A stretch of DNA of 56,016 bases from an uncultured Anaerolineaceae bacterium (GTDB lineage: Bacteria; Chloroflexota; Anaerolineae; Anaerolineales; Anaerolineaceae), in assembly GCA_927443345.1 (NCBI GenBank), contig CAKMKJ010000047.1:1-56016 (forward strand), written 5' to 3'. Each line of letters begins with the position of its first letter. The first letter of the stretch is position 1. The notes under the pieces are model-generated. The model made no database searches. It was given only the letters and a program-made list of their open reading frames with translations, and had not been told where the DNA came from. A program made the position numbers and the translations under genes. Positions 42,000-51,206 of this stretch are shown here, one piece after another.

Positions 42000-43678
42000 T
42001 CGAGAGAAATAATCAGTTGATAGTGGGGTTGTCCACCTTCGTGTACTTCAATTTCATGATCAGGATAAAGTTGTGTGAGATACTCACTGATATCTTTAAC
42101 ATCACTGTTTTCCATGTTTTCGCCGTAGAAAAGGGTAATTCTTTCGCGGGCAGACATATCCGCTTTTTTGAGAAGCATTGTACAGGCTTCTTTTACGGAA
42201 TCACCTGAGACCAGTAATTTGCCGTTAAGCAAGCCAATGATCTTGCCAATTTGAACTTCAACACCGTTTAGTTTGACTGAGCGAGTGGCAGTTGTGATTT
42301 CGCAGGTATCTACTTCAGACAAAGCTTCAACCATATCCGCTGCGATTTTTTGTGTATCGCCTTCAGGATCAAGTCGAAGCATTGCAGAAAGCCCCTGGGG
42401 GATGGTTTTGGATTCGACCACAAAAACATTTTTAACACTGACTGATTTAGCTGTATTTGCAGCTAAAACAATATTTTTGTTGTTTGGAAGGATGATGACA
42501 TTATTGGTGGGCAGGTCTTCGAAGGCTTTTAGAATCTCTTCAGTGCTGGGATTCATGGTTTGGCCACCTTCAATGATTGCAGCAACACCAAGGCTTGCAA
42601 GAATCTTGGAAATTCCAAGACCTGGTGAAACAGCAACTACAGCAATATTGCCTTCGTGAAAGTCGTTTAACTGATATCGTTTGGATTTTTGTTTGGAATT
42701 ATCCATTTGGAGTTGGAGGTTTTCCATGGCAACTTTAGACCATGTGCCAATTGAGGAAATGTAATTTAAAGGCTCGTGCCGCTTATCCGCTTCGACATGG
42801 ATGTGCATGCGGTACATGCCGTCACCTTCGCCAACTTGCACGGATGTGCCGATCTCGGATAATTTTTCATAGAAACTTTCGAGAACCAGCGGCTCTTTGG
42901 TGGAAAAGTCGATCACAACTTCAACATCCTGGCCTTCCTCAACTTCGTCCATGGTGTCTGAAAGATCCATGCTGGATAACGGTTGAATTAGTACAGCGGA
43001 AGAATCGAGTGTTTGTCCCTGGATATGACGTTGCATGCCTTCAAGGATAAAGAACAAACCTTTGCCGCCAGAATCAACCACACCTGCAGATTTCAAAATG
43101 GGCAGTAATTCAGGTGTAAATTTTACAGATTCATCCGCTGCATTAACTGCTATTTTTAGAAGTTCTTCAAGGTCGGTGGTACGTACAGCGGCTTTTTCGA
43201 TTGCGATTGAAATATCTTTTATCACGGTGAGGATGGTGCCTTCGACCGGTCGAACGACGCCTTTATAGGCGGTGTTGCGGCTTTCACTCAAAGCGCGAGC
43301 GAAAATCTCATGATCCATTTCTGGAAGGCTGTCGAGCGCGCGGGCAAATCCACGCCAAATTTGTGAAAGAATGACGCCTGAGTTGCCTCTGGCTCCCATT
43401 AAAGCGCCTTGAGCAATATCTTTTGCCATCTTGCCAATATTGGTTTCTGATGAGGAAACCACTTCGTTGTAAGCTGCTTGCATGGTTAAAAGCATGTTTG
43501 TGCCTGTATCACCATCTGGTACAGGGAAAACATTTAAAGAATTAACCATTTGCTGATTTGCTTTTAGCCAGAGAAGAGAAGCCTCAAGAAGTTTTTTTAA
43601 CTTTTGACCATCAATTGAAGTAATGGGTTTTTTAGAATCAGTCACTGTTGTACTCGTTTCAAGAGAAGTAGTTGTCAT
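41996..43678 (-). CDS. fakA: Fatty acid kinase FakA-like protein (DAK2 domain)
   Basis: A 560-residue protein with an N-terminal DhaL-like ATP-binding domain (FPVPDGDTGTNMLLTM, GARGNSGVILSQIWRGF, DSGGKGLFF, about residues 20-215), a middle domain and a C-terminal YloV domain. FakA phosphorylates FakB-bound fatty acid to acyl phosphate for PlsX/PlsY. The start at the ATG 43678 is chosen; an upstream TTG at 43693 is possible. It is between asp23 and degV, reproducing the yloU-yloV order of Bacillus. Translation of degV is coupled to it. Confidence 0.9.
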   Translation of the reverse strand: MTTTSLETSTTVTDSKKPITSIDGQKLKKLLEASLLWLKANQQMVNSLNVFPVPDGDTGTNMLLTMQAAYNEVVSSSETNIGKMAKDIAQGALMGARGNSGVILSQIWRGFARALDSLPEMDHEIFARALSESRNTAYKGVVRPVEGTILTVIKDISIAIEKAAVRTTDLEELLKIAVNAADESVKFTPELLPILKSAGVVDSGGKGLFFILEGMQRHIQGQTLDSSAVLIQPLSSMDLSDTMDEVEEGQDVEVVIDFSTKEPLVLESFYEKLSEIGTSVQVGEGDGMYRMHIHVEADKRHEPLNYISSIGTWSKVAMENLQLQMDNSKQKSKRYQLNDFHEGNIAVVAVSPGLGISKILASLGVAAIIEGGQTMNPSTEEILKAFEDLPTNNVIILPNNKNIVLAANTAKSVSVKNVFVVESKTIPQGLSAMLRLDPEGDTQKIAADMVEALSEVDTCEITTATRSVKLNGVEVQIGKIIGLLNGKLLVSGDSVKEACTMLLKKADMSARERITLFYGENMENSDVKDISEYLTQLYPDHEIEVHEGGQPHYQLIISLE

Positions 43679-43705
43679 ATTGAATTTAGGCAATAATGGT
43701 TTGAA

Positions 43706-44062
43706 TTAATCAGGGTTACTGATGCGCAATCCGCGCACATGGACATTAACCTGATCGACCGATAAGCCTGTCGTGTTTTCGACCTGATATTTTACATTTT
43801 CAGAGACACTTGAAGCGACGGATTTAATCCGAGTGCCGTATTCAACGATCACAAAGATATCGATATTAGCTTCAAGACCATTAAATGCAATTTCGACGCC
43901 GTGAATGGGGTCTTTCACAAGCACGTTAGAGAGGCTTTGCGCAAAATTCTTGTCTGCCAGACCTACGATTCCATATGAGGAAAGGGCGGAGTGGTAGGCA
44001 ATTGAGGCAATGGCCCGGTGAGAAATATAGATACTTCCTAAAGTATTTTCGGCAGAGTTCAT
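43706..44062 (-). CDS. Asp23/Gls24 family (YloU-like) protein
   Basis: A 118-residue protein of the Asp23 family (IYISHRAIASIAYHSALSSYGIVGLADKN, then IDIFVIVEYGTRIKSVASSVSENVKYQVENTTGLSVDQVNVHVRGL). Members are linked to cell-envelope or alkaline stress; this copy is the YloU type that precedes YloV/FakA. AAGGAAAA lies before the ATG. It diverges from rpmB across a 127-bp spacer, the same arrangement known in Firmicutes. Confidence 0.92.
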   Translation of the reverse strand: MNSAENTLGSIYISHRAIASIAYHSALSSYGIVGLADKNFAQSLSNVLVKDPIHGVEIAFNGLEANIDIFVIVEYGTRIKSVASSVSENVKYQVENTTGLSVDQVNVHVRGLRISNPD

Positions 44063-44189
44063 TTGATTTTCCTTGTGTTTATAACATTCTTTCTTGAAAA
44101 AAGATACGGTATGTGATAAAATTCGACTTTGCTAGTTATAATAACAATTGTACCCAAAATTAGTACTTAGTATCGAAAGGGAAGTAAAA

Positions 44190-44372
44190 ATGGCAAAGTG
44201 CTCGACTTGTGGCAAGGCAACTGTTTTTGGTCATAATCGTAGTTTTTCTCAGCGAGCTACCAATCGTATGTTCAAACCGAATCTTCAAAGAGTGACGGTT
44301 GTTGAAAATGGCCATCCTGTTCAAAAAGTTCTTTGCGCCAAATGCATTCGCACTATGGTGAAAAGCAACTAG
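44190..44372 (+). CDS. rpmB: 50S ribosomal protein L28
   Basis: A 60-residue protein with the L28 signature MAKCSTCGKATVFGHNRSFSQRATNRMFKPNLQRV. Two CxxC pairs (CSTCGK, CAKCIRTM) make a zinc ribbon in this bacterial form. GAAAGGGAAG precedes the ATG at 44190. A TATAAT is at 44137-44142. It is transcribed alone and ends at a terminator shared with the converging rpe gene. Confidence 0.96.
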   Translation: MAKCSTCGKATVFGHNRSFSQRATNRMFKPNLQRVTVVENGHPVQKVLCAKCIRTMVKSN

Positions 44373-44390
44373 GCTATCAAATGCTGACAT

Positions 44391-44429
44391 AAAAATTGCG
44401 GTTGGAGACTTCACCATCCGCAATTTTTT
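44391..44429 (+). terminator. Terminator of rpmB, converging with rpe
   Basis: AAAATTGCGG (44392-44401) pairs with CCGCAATTTT (44418-44427) and is followed by T's; TGG/CCA inner pairs are also present. A-rich and T-rich flanks allow function in both directions. Confidence 0.87.
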
Positions 44430-44431
44430 GT

Positions 44432-45091
44432 TTAAAGCAAACTTGCACGTAAATCATTTACACCACGACTAATACCGCCAGGGTGATGAAAAATAGCGGA
44501 AGCAGATACAAAAGCACTGGCACCCGCTTCTTTAACCAATGAAATAGTATCGGCGTTAATGCCGCCATCCACTTCAATAATCGGTGGTGTCTGGCATTTC
44601 TGTGCAAGATGATTAATTTTGGCAATTTTTTCAACGACTTCAGGCATAAAATTTTGACCAGAATACCCCGGATTTACCGTCATAACCAGAATGAGGTCCG
44701 CAAAGCGTATTAGCGGCTCTATCATTTCAACCGGCGTAGCTGGGTTGATGGCAATCCCGGCCGTGCAGCCAGCAGCTTTAATCCGGGCCAGGGTTTCAAT
44801 AATTTTTGGATTGTTCTCTGGATGAATTGTAATATTTGTTGCCCCGGCTTTGATGAAGTCATCCACCAGATTCTCAGGATTATTAGTCATCAAGTGACAG
44901 TCCAGAGGTAAATCAGTTATTCTGCGACAAGCTTCGACAATGAATGGCCCCATGGTTAAATTGGGAACAAATTGTCCATCCATGACATCAATGTGAATCC
45001 AATCAACACCTGCGTTTTCACAAGCGATAATTTCACTCTGTAAATTAGCAAAATCAGCGGAGAGTATAGAAGCTGAAATAAAAAATTTCAT
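44432..45091 (-). CDS. rpe: Ribulose-phosphate 3-epimerase
   Basis: A 219-residue TIM-barrel epimerase interconverting ribulose-5-phosphate and xylulose-5-phosphate in the pentose phosphate pathway. Metal-site segments are intact: SASILSADFANL, WIHIDVMDGQFVPNLTMGP, DCHLMTNNPE, and the VNPGYSGQNFMPEVVEKI and VDGGINADT loops. The ATG at 45091 is the natural start; the longer open frame would overlap the kinase gene. It follows that kinase gene by 5 bases. Confidence 0.96.
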   Translation of the reverse strand: MKFFISASILSADFANLQSEIIACENAGVDWIHIDVMDGQFVPNLTMGPFIVEACRRITDLPLDCHLMTNNPENLVDDFIKAGATNITIHPENNPKIIETLARIKAAGCTAGIAINPATPVEMIEPLIRFADLILVMTVNPGYSGQNFMPEVVEKIAKINHLAQKCQTPPIIEVDGGINADTISLVKEAGASAFVSASAIFHHPGGISRGVNDLRASLL

Positions 45092-45096
45092 TATTA

Positions 45097-46164
45097 TTAA
45101 CCAAACAAAGGTTTGATGGAAAACCAAATAAAGAGCCAGAATGGCAGCAAACCACCAACCAGCAGGAGGCATAAAAGTTCAAGCCCAATTAACTTCCAAT
45201 CTATGGCAGTTGAAGTTTTATCTGATCCTGGAGAATAATCTTCGTAGCTGATTTGCGGAGGCTGATTATTAATCATAAAAACCGGCGGCACTTCTGTGGA
45301 ACTTCTAGAACTAGTTGGTTGCTTGCGGTAATTTTCAAGAATAGTTGCGAGTACACTGCCAAGCTGGTCTGCTGTGCGATAACGAGCAGCAGGTTCTTTT
45401 GAAAGTATCTTGAGGATGATCTGTTCAAGTTCAGACGGGCATTCAGGATTAATTTCTCTTGGCGGAACTGGTGGTTGAGTTTGATGAAGTTGGATCAATT
45501 CATCAGTTGTTTTAGCATTGAAAGGTAGTTTACCGGTGAACATCTCGTACATGACTACACCTAAAGAATAGACATCAGACGCGGGTGAAGGTTGTTCACC
45601 AAGTGCTTGTTCTGGAGATAGATACTGCGGAGAACCCCAGACAACATCAGGTTTGTTATCTTCGTTGATAGACGAAAGTGCTCGGGCAATACCAAAATCT
45701 GTAATTTTGAGACGATTATCATCTGAAACAATCATATTTTGGGGTTTAACATCGCAATGAACGATGCCGGCCCTATGCGCATAGCCGAGAGCGTTACAGG
45801 CTTGAATCATGAGTGGAATTCCCTGATTGGCTGAGAAAAATCCTTTTTCACGAATTCGAAATTTTAAATCTTTACCAACCATAAATTCCATGACAATGAA
45901 TATGCCATTAGGGTCAATGCCAAAATCATGAACTGTGACAATGTTTGGATGGGTGAGATTTGCTGCAGATTTGGCTTCCTGTTTGAAACGATCACGAAAA
46001 CCCTGAAGTTCAGAAAAATCCTGCCGAAGCAATTTGATGGCGACCGGACGTTCTAGCATCTGGTCATAAGCTTCATAGACCAATGCCATTCCGCCTTTAC
46101 CAACTTGATGGATCAGCCGGTAACGGTTGCCTAAATGATGGATCGGAACATTTTCATCTGTCAT
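45097..46164 (-). CDS. Ser/Thr protein kinase with C-terminal membrane helix
   Basis: A 355-residue PknB-type kinase. Kinase domain about residues 14-275: GKGGMALVYEA glycine loop, catalytic Lys44 (VAIKLL), the catalytic loop HCDVKPQN with Asp138, DFG at 156-158, and GSPQYLSPEQ. A Ser/Thr-rich linker leads to one or two close membrane segments at about 325-350 (LLCLLLVGGLLPFWLFIWF). No PASTA or other extracellular domain follows, so the sensor must be elsewhere. It is divergent from the SH3 protein and other phospho-signalling genes. Confidence 0.92.
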   Translation of the reverse strand: MTDENVPIHHLGNRYRLIHQVGKGGMALVYEAYDQMLERPVAIKLLRQDFSELQGFRDRFKQEAKSAANLTHPNIVTVHDFGIDPNGIFIVMEFMVGKDLKFRIREKGFFSANQGIPLMIQACNALGYAHRAGIVHCDVKPQNMIVSDDNRLKITDFGIARALSSINEDNKPDVVWGSPQYLSPEQALGEQPSPASDVYSLGVVMYEMFTGKLPFNAKTTDELIQLHQTQPPVPPREINPECPSELEQIILKILSKEPAARYRTADQLGSVLATILENYRKQPTSSRSSTEVPPVFMINNQPPQISYEDYSPGSDKTSTAIDWKLIGLELLCLLLVGGLLPFWLFIWFSIKPLFG

Positions 46165-46172
46165 ACACAGCG

Positions 46173-46200
46173 ATTATAACATAGCGGCGTTTTTATCCAA
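46173..46200 (-). promoter_or_regulatory. Promoter of the PknB-like kinase, possibly leaderless
   Basis: On the minus strand TTGGAT (46200-46195) and TATAAT (46178-46173) are 16 bp apart. The predicted start near 46166 is within a few bases of the ATG at 46164, so the transcript may have no leader. Confidence 0.55.
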
Positions 46201-46316
46201 TCGGTTATAATTTTCTTATAATGATTGATTGTTTTTTTGGGTTTAGGTTTCATATTTTCACTTAAAGCGTCTCTTGCTGAAGGCATCGAAACCTCCACCG
46301 GGATTGTACAAAACTA

Positions 46317-46802
46317 ATGAAAAAAACAATGATAAAAACAGCAAGAGAACGAATTTTCTGGGGCGCTACATTGGTTTGTTTGCTTTGTGGTCTTTATGCA
46401 TTTCTGGCTTTAAACGGACTTTCTCATCAAAGCAACATGCAATATACCCCTCAGGCAGCTATTACGATCATCCCCGGGGGTGTTATCCCCACTGTTGATC
46501 TTGGTTTATTAACTTCTCCAACTCCTTCACCCACGGTTGATCCTTTAGCAACCGGAAAAAGCGGAATCAGAGTAGATTTGTATGTGCAGATTGGCGGCAC
46601 TGGTGGTTCCGGGTTAAATATTCGCAATAACCCCGGTACCAGCTCAGCATCACTATTTGTTGCTAATGAATCTGAAGTATTTTTGGTTGTAGGTGGACCA
46701 GTTGAAATGGACGGTTATATTTGGTGGCAATTAATTGCGCCATATGATAAAAGCCGGCAAGGCTGGGCGGCTGAAGATTACTTGTATATTATCAACCCAT
46801 AA
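46317..46802 (+). CDS. Membrane-anchored SH3-domain protein
   Basis: A 161-residue protein with one N-terminal membrane helix or uncleaved signal (about 13-33, IFWGATLVCLLCGLYAFLAL), a Pro/Thr-rich spacer (TSPTPSPTVDP) and a bacterial SH3 domain (about 88-158: GLNIRNNPGTSSASLF, DGYIWWQLI, QGWAAEDYL). Such domains usually bind cell-wall peptides, so it may be an extracytoplasmic sensor. It could serve the adjacent kinases, but this is inference. Confidence 0.8.
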   Translation: MKKTMIKTARERIFWGATLVCLLCGLYAFLALNGLSHQSNMQYTPQAAITIIPGGVIPTVDLGLLTSPTPSPTVDPLATGKSGIRVDLYVQIGGTGGSGLNIRNNPGTSSASLFVANESEVFLVVGGPVEMDGYIWWQLIAPYDKSRQGWAAEDYLYIINP

Positions 46803-46849
46803 TCTCATAATTATTTTCCGGGTGATAATATTTTAAGCTTCAGGACTCT

Positions 46850-48793
46850 ATGTTTGCACTCCTTGTTAAGCAAGTTTATAATTTTAACTTAGACGTATTC
46901 GATATGGAGAAAAAACTGGAAACCAAACCCGTCACTCAGTCCTTTGGTAATGAGCCTGGTGGAACGATGCAACTTTCTCCAGGAGTAATTTTATCGAGCC
47001 GGTACCAGATTCAGGATGTTATCGGCATCGGTGGTATGGGATCAGTTTACCGAGCCAGGGATTTGCACTTTCCAAATGTTGTCAAACTGGTGGCTGTAAA
47101 AGAAATGATTAACAAAGCGCCTGACCAGCAGGTGCGAGAGACTATTGTTAAAAATTTCGAACGCGAAGCCAACATCCTTGTAACGCTTAATCATCCAGCA
47201 ATCCCAAAAATCTTTGATTTTTTCTCACATGATGATCGTTCTTATCTTGTGATCGAATTAGTCAATGGCAAAGACCTTGAAGCAATTTTGCGCAGCTCGA
47301 TTGAGCCTGTCAAAGAAGACCAGGCAATCTTATGGGCGCTAGAAGTATGCGATGTACTTGAATATTTACATACGCATAAGCCAGAACCGATCATCTTCAG
47401 AGATATAAAACCGCAGAATTTAATGGTGAATCAACAAAATCACATTATCCTCGTTGATTTTGGAATAGCAAAGATATTTACATCAAACCAAAAAGGAACA
47501 ATGATTGGCACGGAAGGATATTCACCTCCAGAGCAATATCGAGGTGAGGCTACATTCCAAACTGATGTTTATGCACTGGGTGCTACTTTACATCATTTGC
47601 TTACCAGAAGAGATCCTCGCCTTGAAGCGCCGTTTTCTTTTAGTGATCGTCCGATAAGCAAATTCAATCAAAATGTAACGCAAGAATTTGCAACCATAAT
47701 TGATACTTGTCTTAGTTACAAACCTGAGGACAGGTTTGCTGATGTGAGAGCACTACGTGAAGCATTAACCTTATTGGCGCGTAAAACAGGCGTGATCTCA
47801 AAAGCTGCAAGTGTTGAACTGGTCACCAAAGATCAAAGCATCAAACCAGTATGGGCATTTAAATGTGAAGATGAAATCAGAGGATCGGCCACAATAGACG
47901 GAAGTTTTATCTATATCGGCGCTTATGATAATAATCTATACGCGCTGGATGCCATCAAAGGTCAATTCCAGTGGAAATTCGCTGCAGAAGGGGCCATCCT
48001 ATCAAAGCCGCTGATAGTAAATCAGCAAATTTTTATAGGCAGTGAGGATGGCAATGTTTATTCGTTGCAGGCAAAAACCGGAAAAAAAATTTGGAACTAT
48101 AAAACAGAAGGACCTATTCGAGGGTCATTAAGGTACGCCGAAGGACACCTCTTTTTTGGATCTGACGATGGTAATCTTTATGCTCTTGAAATCTCAACCG
48201 TAAGAAAAGCCTGGGCTCTGCACACCGAGGGAGCAATTCGGTCAACACCTTGTATCGCAAACGATTTAATCCTTTTTGGAACGGAATCTAATGAGTTTTT
48301 GTGTACAGATTTTCGCGGACTCTTGCGATGGCGTTTCTGGACTAAAAAACCGGTGACTTCTTCACCTTCTGTTTCTGAAGGGATTGTATATTTCACGTCT
48401 CTTGATAGCAACTTTTATGCATTGGATGTCAAATCAGGCTGGGTGATTTGGAAGTTTAGAATGAGTAAGGGCTCAGTTTCAAGCCCTGCCATCGTTGATC
48501 ACTTTCTATTTGCCGGTTCAGCAGATGGATTTATGTATTGTATTGATAAGACAAGCGCTAAAGAGATATGGCGGTTTAAAACTGAACATCAGGTTAGCGG
48601 AAGTCCGCTAATATATAAAGACAATATTTACTTTGGAACGGCTGACGGAAAATTATATTGTGTTGATTACAAAACTGGTCGACAAAGATGGCGGTTCATC
48701 ACTGGTGGGGCAATCACAGGTACGCCTGTCGCAGGAAATGACATGGTGTATATCGGGTCATCGGATCATTACTTGTACGCTTTCACAGCATAA
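46850..48793 (+). CDS. Ser/Thr protein kinase fused to PQQ-type beta-propeller
   Basis: A 647-residue protein. The N-terminal kinase (about 45-315) has GIGGMGSVYRARD, Lys84 (VAVKEM), the catalytic loop FRDIKPQN (Phe in place of His in HRD, Asp185 retained), DFG at 203-205 and GTEGYSPPEQY. The C-terminal part (about 345-647) has seven or so PQQ/BamB-like repeats of about 40 residues (VYSLQAKTGKKIWNYKTEG-type units). There is no membrane helix, so the propeller is probably a cytoplasmic scaffold or sensor. The ATG at 46850 has AGGA 4 bases upstream; an internal ATG at 46904 is possible. Confidence 0.93.
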   Translation: MFALLVKQVYNFNLDVFDMEKKLETKPVTQSFGNEPGGTMQLSPGVILSSRYQIQDVIGIGGMGSVYRARDLHFPNVVKLVAVKEMINKAPDQQVRETIVKNFEREANILVTLNHPAIPKIFDFFSHDDRSYLVIELVNGKDLEAILRSSIEPVKEDQAILWALEVCDVLEYLHTHKPEPIIFRDIKPQNLMVNQQNHIILVDFGIAKIFTSNQKGTMIGTEGYSPPEQYRGEATFQTDVYALGATLHHLLTRRDPRLEAPFSFSDRPISKFNQNVTQEFATIIDTCLSYKPEDRFADVRALREALTLLARKTGVISKAASVELVTKDQSIKPVWAFKCEDEIRGSATIDGSFIYIGAYDNNLYALDAIKGQFQWKFAAEGAILSKPLIVNQQIFIGSEDGNVYSLQAKTGKKIWNYKTEGPIRGSLRYAEGHLFFGSDDGNLYALEISTVRKAWALHTEGAIRSTPCIANDLILFGTESNEFLCTDFRGLLRWRFWTKKPVTSSPSVSEGIVYFTSLDSNFYALDVKSGWVIWKFRMSKGSVSSPAIVDHFLFAGSADGFMYCIDKTSAKEIWRFKTEHQVSGSPLIYKDNIYFGTADGKLYCVDYKTGRQRWRFITGGAITGTPVAGNDMVYIGSSDHYLYAFTA

Positions 48794-48803
48794 AGGAGAA
48801 TTT

Positions 48804-49721
48804 GTGGCTAACATCCTAAAAAAAATAAAAGGAAACAAAAAAACGATATACGAGGATGCAACCATTCCTGTTGAGACACGAATCCATACATCGCCTTTCT
48901 CCGAAGAAAAAGTAGTTTCTTCTAAAGAAATCCAGCATGGTTATCTGCCGGTGCAGTTATTAATTGGCAGCGGTCAATCTTCTGGAATGCAGCGAGACCA
49001 CAATGAGGATACACTTTTTTCATTAAGTACCGTGGTTGCTGACGGCAGCAGGGATTTGGCCTTGGGCATAGGTATCATTGCAGACGGCATGGGTGGGCAT
49101 ATAAATGGCGCAATTGCTTCAGGTGTTGCTGCCAGAATGGTAGCCAGCCATTTAGTTAATAAAGTTTACACTCATTTTCTGGATATTCATCAGGAACCAT
49201 TTACTGACAGTCTCCAAGAAATAATGGAAAATGCTATTTATGAAGCGCATAAATCTGTATTAAGATTTGCTCCTGGCGGAGGAACCACTTTTACCTGTGC
49301 TTTAATCATTGGCGAGCAGGTAACCATCGGACACATTGGCGACAGCAGGGCTTATTTCTTACATGCAGATGGACGTTTGCAAAAGGTCACGAAAGATCAT
49401 TCTCTTGTTCAACGGATGGTGGAGCTCGAGGAAATCACAGAGCTTGAAGCGGCAACCCACCCCCAAAGAAATGTTTTATTAAAGGCCATCGGTCAAACTG
49501 AGAATATCTTCCCGGATATTCAAACCTACCCGCTGCCCAAGAATGGTCATCTGCTTCTATGCAGCGATGGACTTTGGGGCGTTGTGCCCGAGTCTGAAAT
49601 TTTGGAATTGATAAAAAATGGCCATGACCCTGTTCATATTTGCCAAAAATTGATCAGGGCTGCCAATGCACATGGCGGACCGGATAATATCAGTGTGATT
49701 TTGGTAAAGTGTTTTGGATAA
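48804..49721 (+). CDS. PP2C-family Ser/Thr protein phosphatase
   Basis: A 305-residue PPM/PP2C phosphatase. Metal-binding motifs are intact: GMQRDHNEDTLF, IADGMGGH, GHIGDSRAYFL, KDHSLVQRM, LLCSDGLWGVV and the terminal GGPDNISVIL. The N-terminal 45 residues form a Thr/Ser-rich, probably regulatory tail. The GTG start has AAAGGAG 6 bases upstream and follows the kinase by 10 bases. It probably reverses phosphorylation made by the two neighbouring kinases. Confidence 0.95.
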   Translation: MANILKKIKGNKKTIYEDATIPVETRIHTSPFSEEKVVSSKEIQHGYLPVQLLIGSGQSSGMQRDHNEDTLFSLSTVVADGSRDLALGIGIIADGMGGHINGAIASGVAARMVASHLVNKVYTHFLDIHQEPFTDSLQEIMENAIYEAHKSVLRFAPGGGTTFTCALIIGEQVTIGHIGDSRAYFLHADGRLQKVTKDHSLVQRMVELEEITELEAATHPQRNVLLKAIGQTENIFPDIQTYPLPKNGHLLLCSDGLWGVVPESEILELIKNGHDPVHICQKLIRAANAHGGPDNISVILVKCFG

Positions 49722-49727
49722 CTTATA

Positions 49728-51206
49728 ATGAAATCAGGTGAAACCTGGTATGAAATTCTTGAAATATCCAGTGAGGCGACTGTTGAAGATATTCGTCTCG
49801 CTTATTTTGAGCATGCGCGAAAATATCATCCCGATACCAACCCGGGTGACCTGGCAAGGGATTGGTTCTTTCAAATCCAAGAGGCTTATGAAACCTTAAG
49901 TGATCCAAAAAAACGCCGCGATTATGACGAATCCATTCGTGGACGCAAGAACCTTAAGGATTCGGTTGGAATTTCAGTCAAATATAGCAGCAGTACAATT
50001 CCCAGGTTGGATGAATCGCAAGTCGTATATGTGATGATCGAATTGAATTCATTGGTTGAATTAGACCATGCCAAAATTCCTCAAAATCATTTATGTCTGG
50101 TGATAGATCGATCCACTTCGATGAAGGGATCGCGAATTGAAATGGTGAAAGAAAACATCCTTCAGTTTATTGAAAAACTAAGACCAAGTGATGTTATTTC
50201 AATCGTAACTTTTAATGACCGCGCAGATTTGCTCATCACTCCGACCAAGGTTTCCGAGATTCACTTAATCAGCGAAAAGCTGGCAACCATAAAGTGTTCA
50301 GGCAGTACCGAGCTCTACACAGGAATAAAAGCAGGATTTGATCTTCTATGGGGTAACAGTGCATCAGGCATCCGAAAGCAAATGATCTTGCTCACAGACG
50401 GGCACACCTATGGTGACGAAGAAGCTTGTTATACTCTAGCCCAAAAGTTGAAAACGCGAGGTATTACACTGAATGCACTTGGCATTGGTCATGAATGGAA
50501 TGATGTCTTCCTTGACCATTTATCCGGGTTGACAGGTGGAAGCTCCATATTTATTTCAAGTACCAGTGATTTACGCAATTATGTACAAAAATTAAGTGAA
50601 TCCATCTCGGTTACTGCTGCAGAAAACCTGTCTTTTGACTTTCAATCAGAAGATGGGATAACTACCAATTATATCTATCGCCTAAGACCGGATGTTTCTG
50701 TTCTGCCGCTTGAAAATCCTGTTCCGATGGGTGAAATATACTTCAATAAAAAATCTGTATATTTATTATCCTTTACCATTCCACCGGTTCAAGAAAAAAA
50801 GACATCGGTCATCTTGGCCAAGGGAAAAATTCGTTATCAACCCAGCGCTCATTCAGATCGGAAGATGCGACTTTTTGTCAATATGACTTTAGCAGTTAAA
50901 GGAACACAACAGATTCTGAATCCACCTCAAGACATTATTGAAGCATTATCACGTATTTCGATCTACCAAATGCAAGAGAAAGCCAATTTGGATGTAAAAA
51001 ATGGACATTTTAACAACGCCGTGGCAAGGTTGGGGTCAATTTCTACTCAATTATTTAAAATAGGCAATCCGGATATGGCATTAAAGGCCATCCAGGAAGC
51101 TGATTTGATTAAAACTAGCGGGAAATATAGCAAGGATGGAGATAAACAGTTAAAATATGGAACAAGAGCCTTGTTGTCACCGGAAGTTGAAAAGAGAGAG
51201 TCATGA
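49728..51206 (+). CDS. J-domain / von Willebrand factor A-domain fusion protein
   Basis: A 492-residue protein. Residues 4-70 form a DnaJ J-domain with the HPD motif at 34-36 (ARKYHPDTNPG) and the DPKKRRDYDES tail, which would stimulate Hsp70. Residues about 120-300 form a VWA domain with an intact MIDAS motif DRSTS (127-131) and GSTELYTGIKAGF. A helical C-terminal domain (about 390-480) follows, with a beta-rich linker. It follows the phosphatase by 6 bases and precedes the FHA gene by a 4-base overlap. Its partners may be phosphoproteins or a DnaK complex. Confidence 0.92.
   Translation: MKSGETWYEILEISSEATVEDIRLAYFEHARKYHPDTNPGDLARDWFFQIQEAYETLSDPKKRRDYDESIRGRKNLKDSVGISVKYSSSTIPRLDESQVVYVMIELNSLVELDHAKIPQNHLCLVIDRSTSMKGSRIEMVKENILQFIEKLRPSDVISIVTFNDRADLLITPTKVSEIHLISEKLATIKCSGSTELYTGIKAGFDLLWGNSASGIRKQMILLTDGHTYGDEEACYTLAQKLKTRGITLNALGIGHEWNDVFLDHLSGLTGGSSIFISSTSDLRNYVQKLSESISVTAAENLSFDFQSEDGITTNYIYRLRPDVSVLPLENPVPMGEIYFNKKSVYLLSFTIPPVQEKKTSVILAKGKIRYQPSAHSDRKMRLFVNMTLAVKGTQQILNPPQDIIEALSRISIYQMQEKANLDVKNGHFNNAVARLGSISTQLFKIGNPDMALKAIQEADLIKTSGKYSKDGDKQLKYGTRALLSPEVEKRES

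Noticed and set aside
46274-46498. 74-codon plus-strand reading frame before the SH3 protein
   Set aside because: Overlaps the SH3 gene in another frame, lacks a ribosome-binding site and shows no family pattern.
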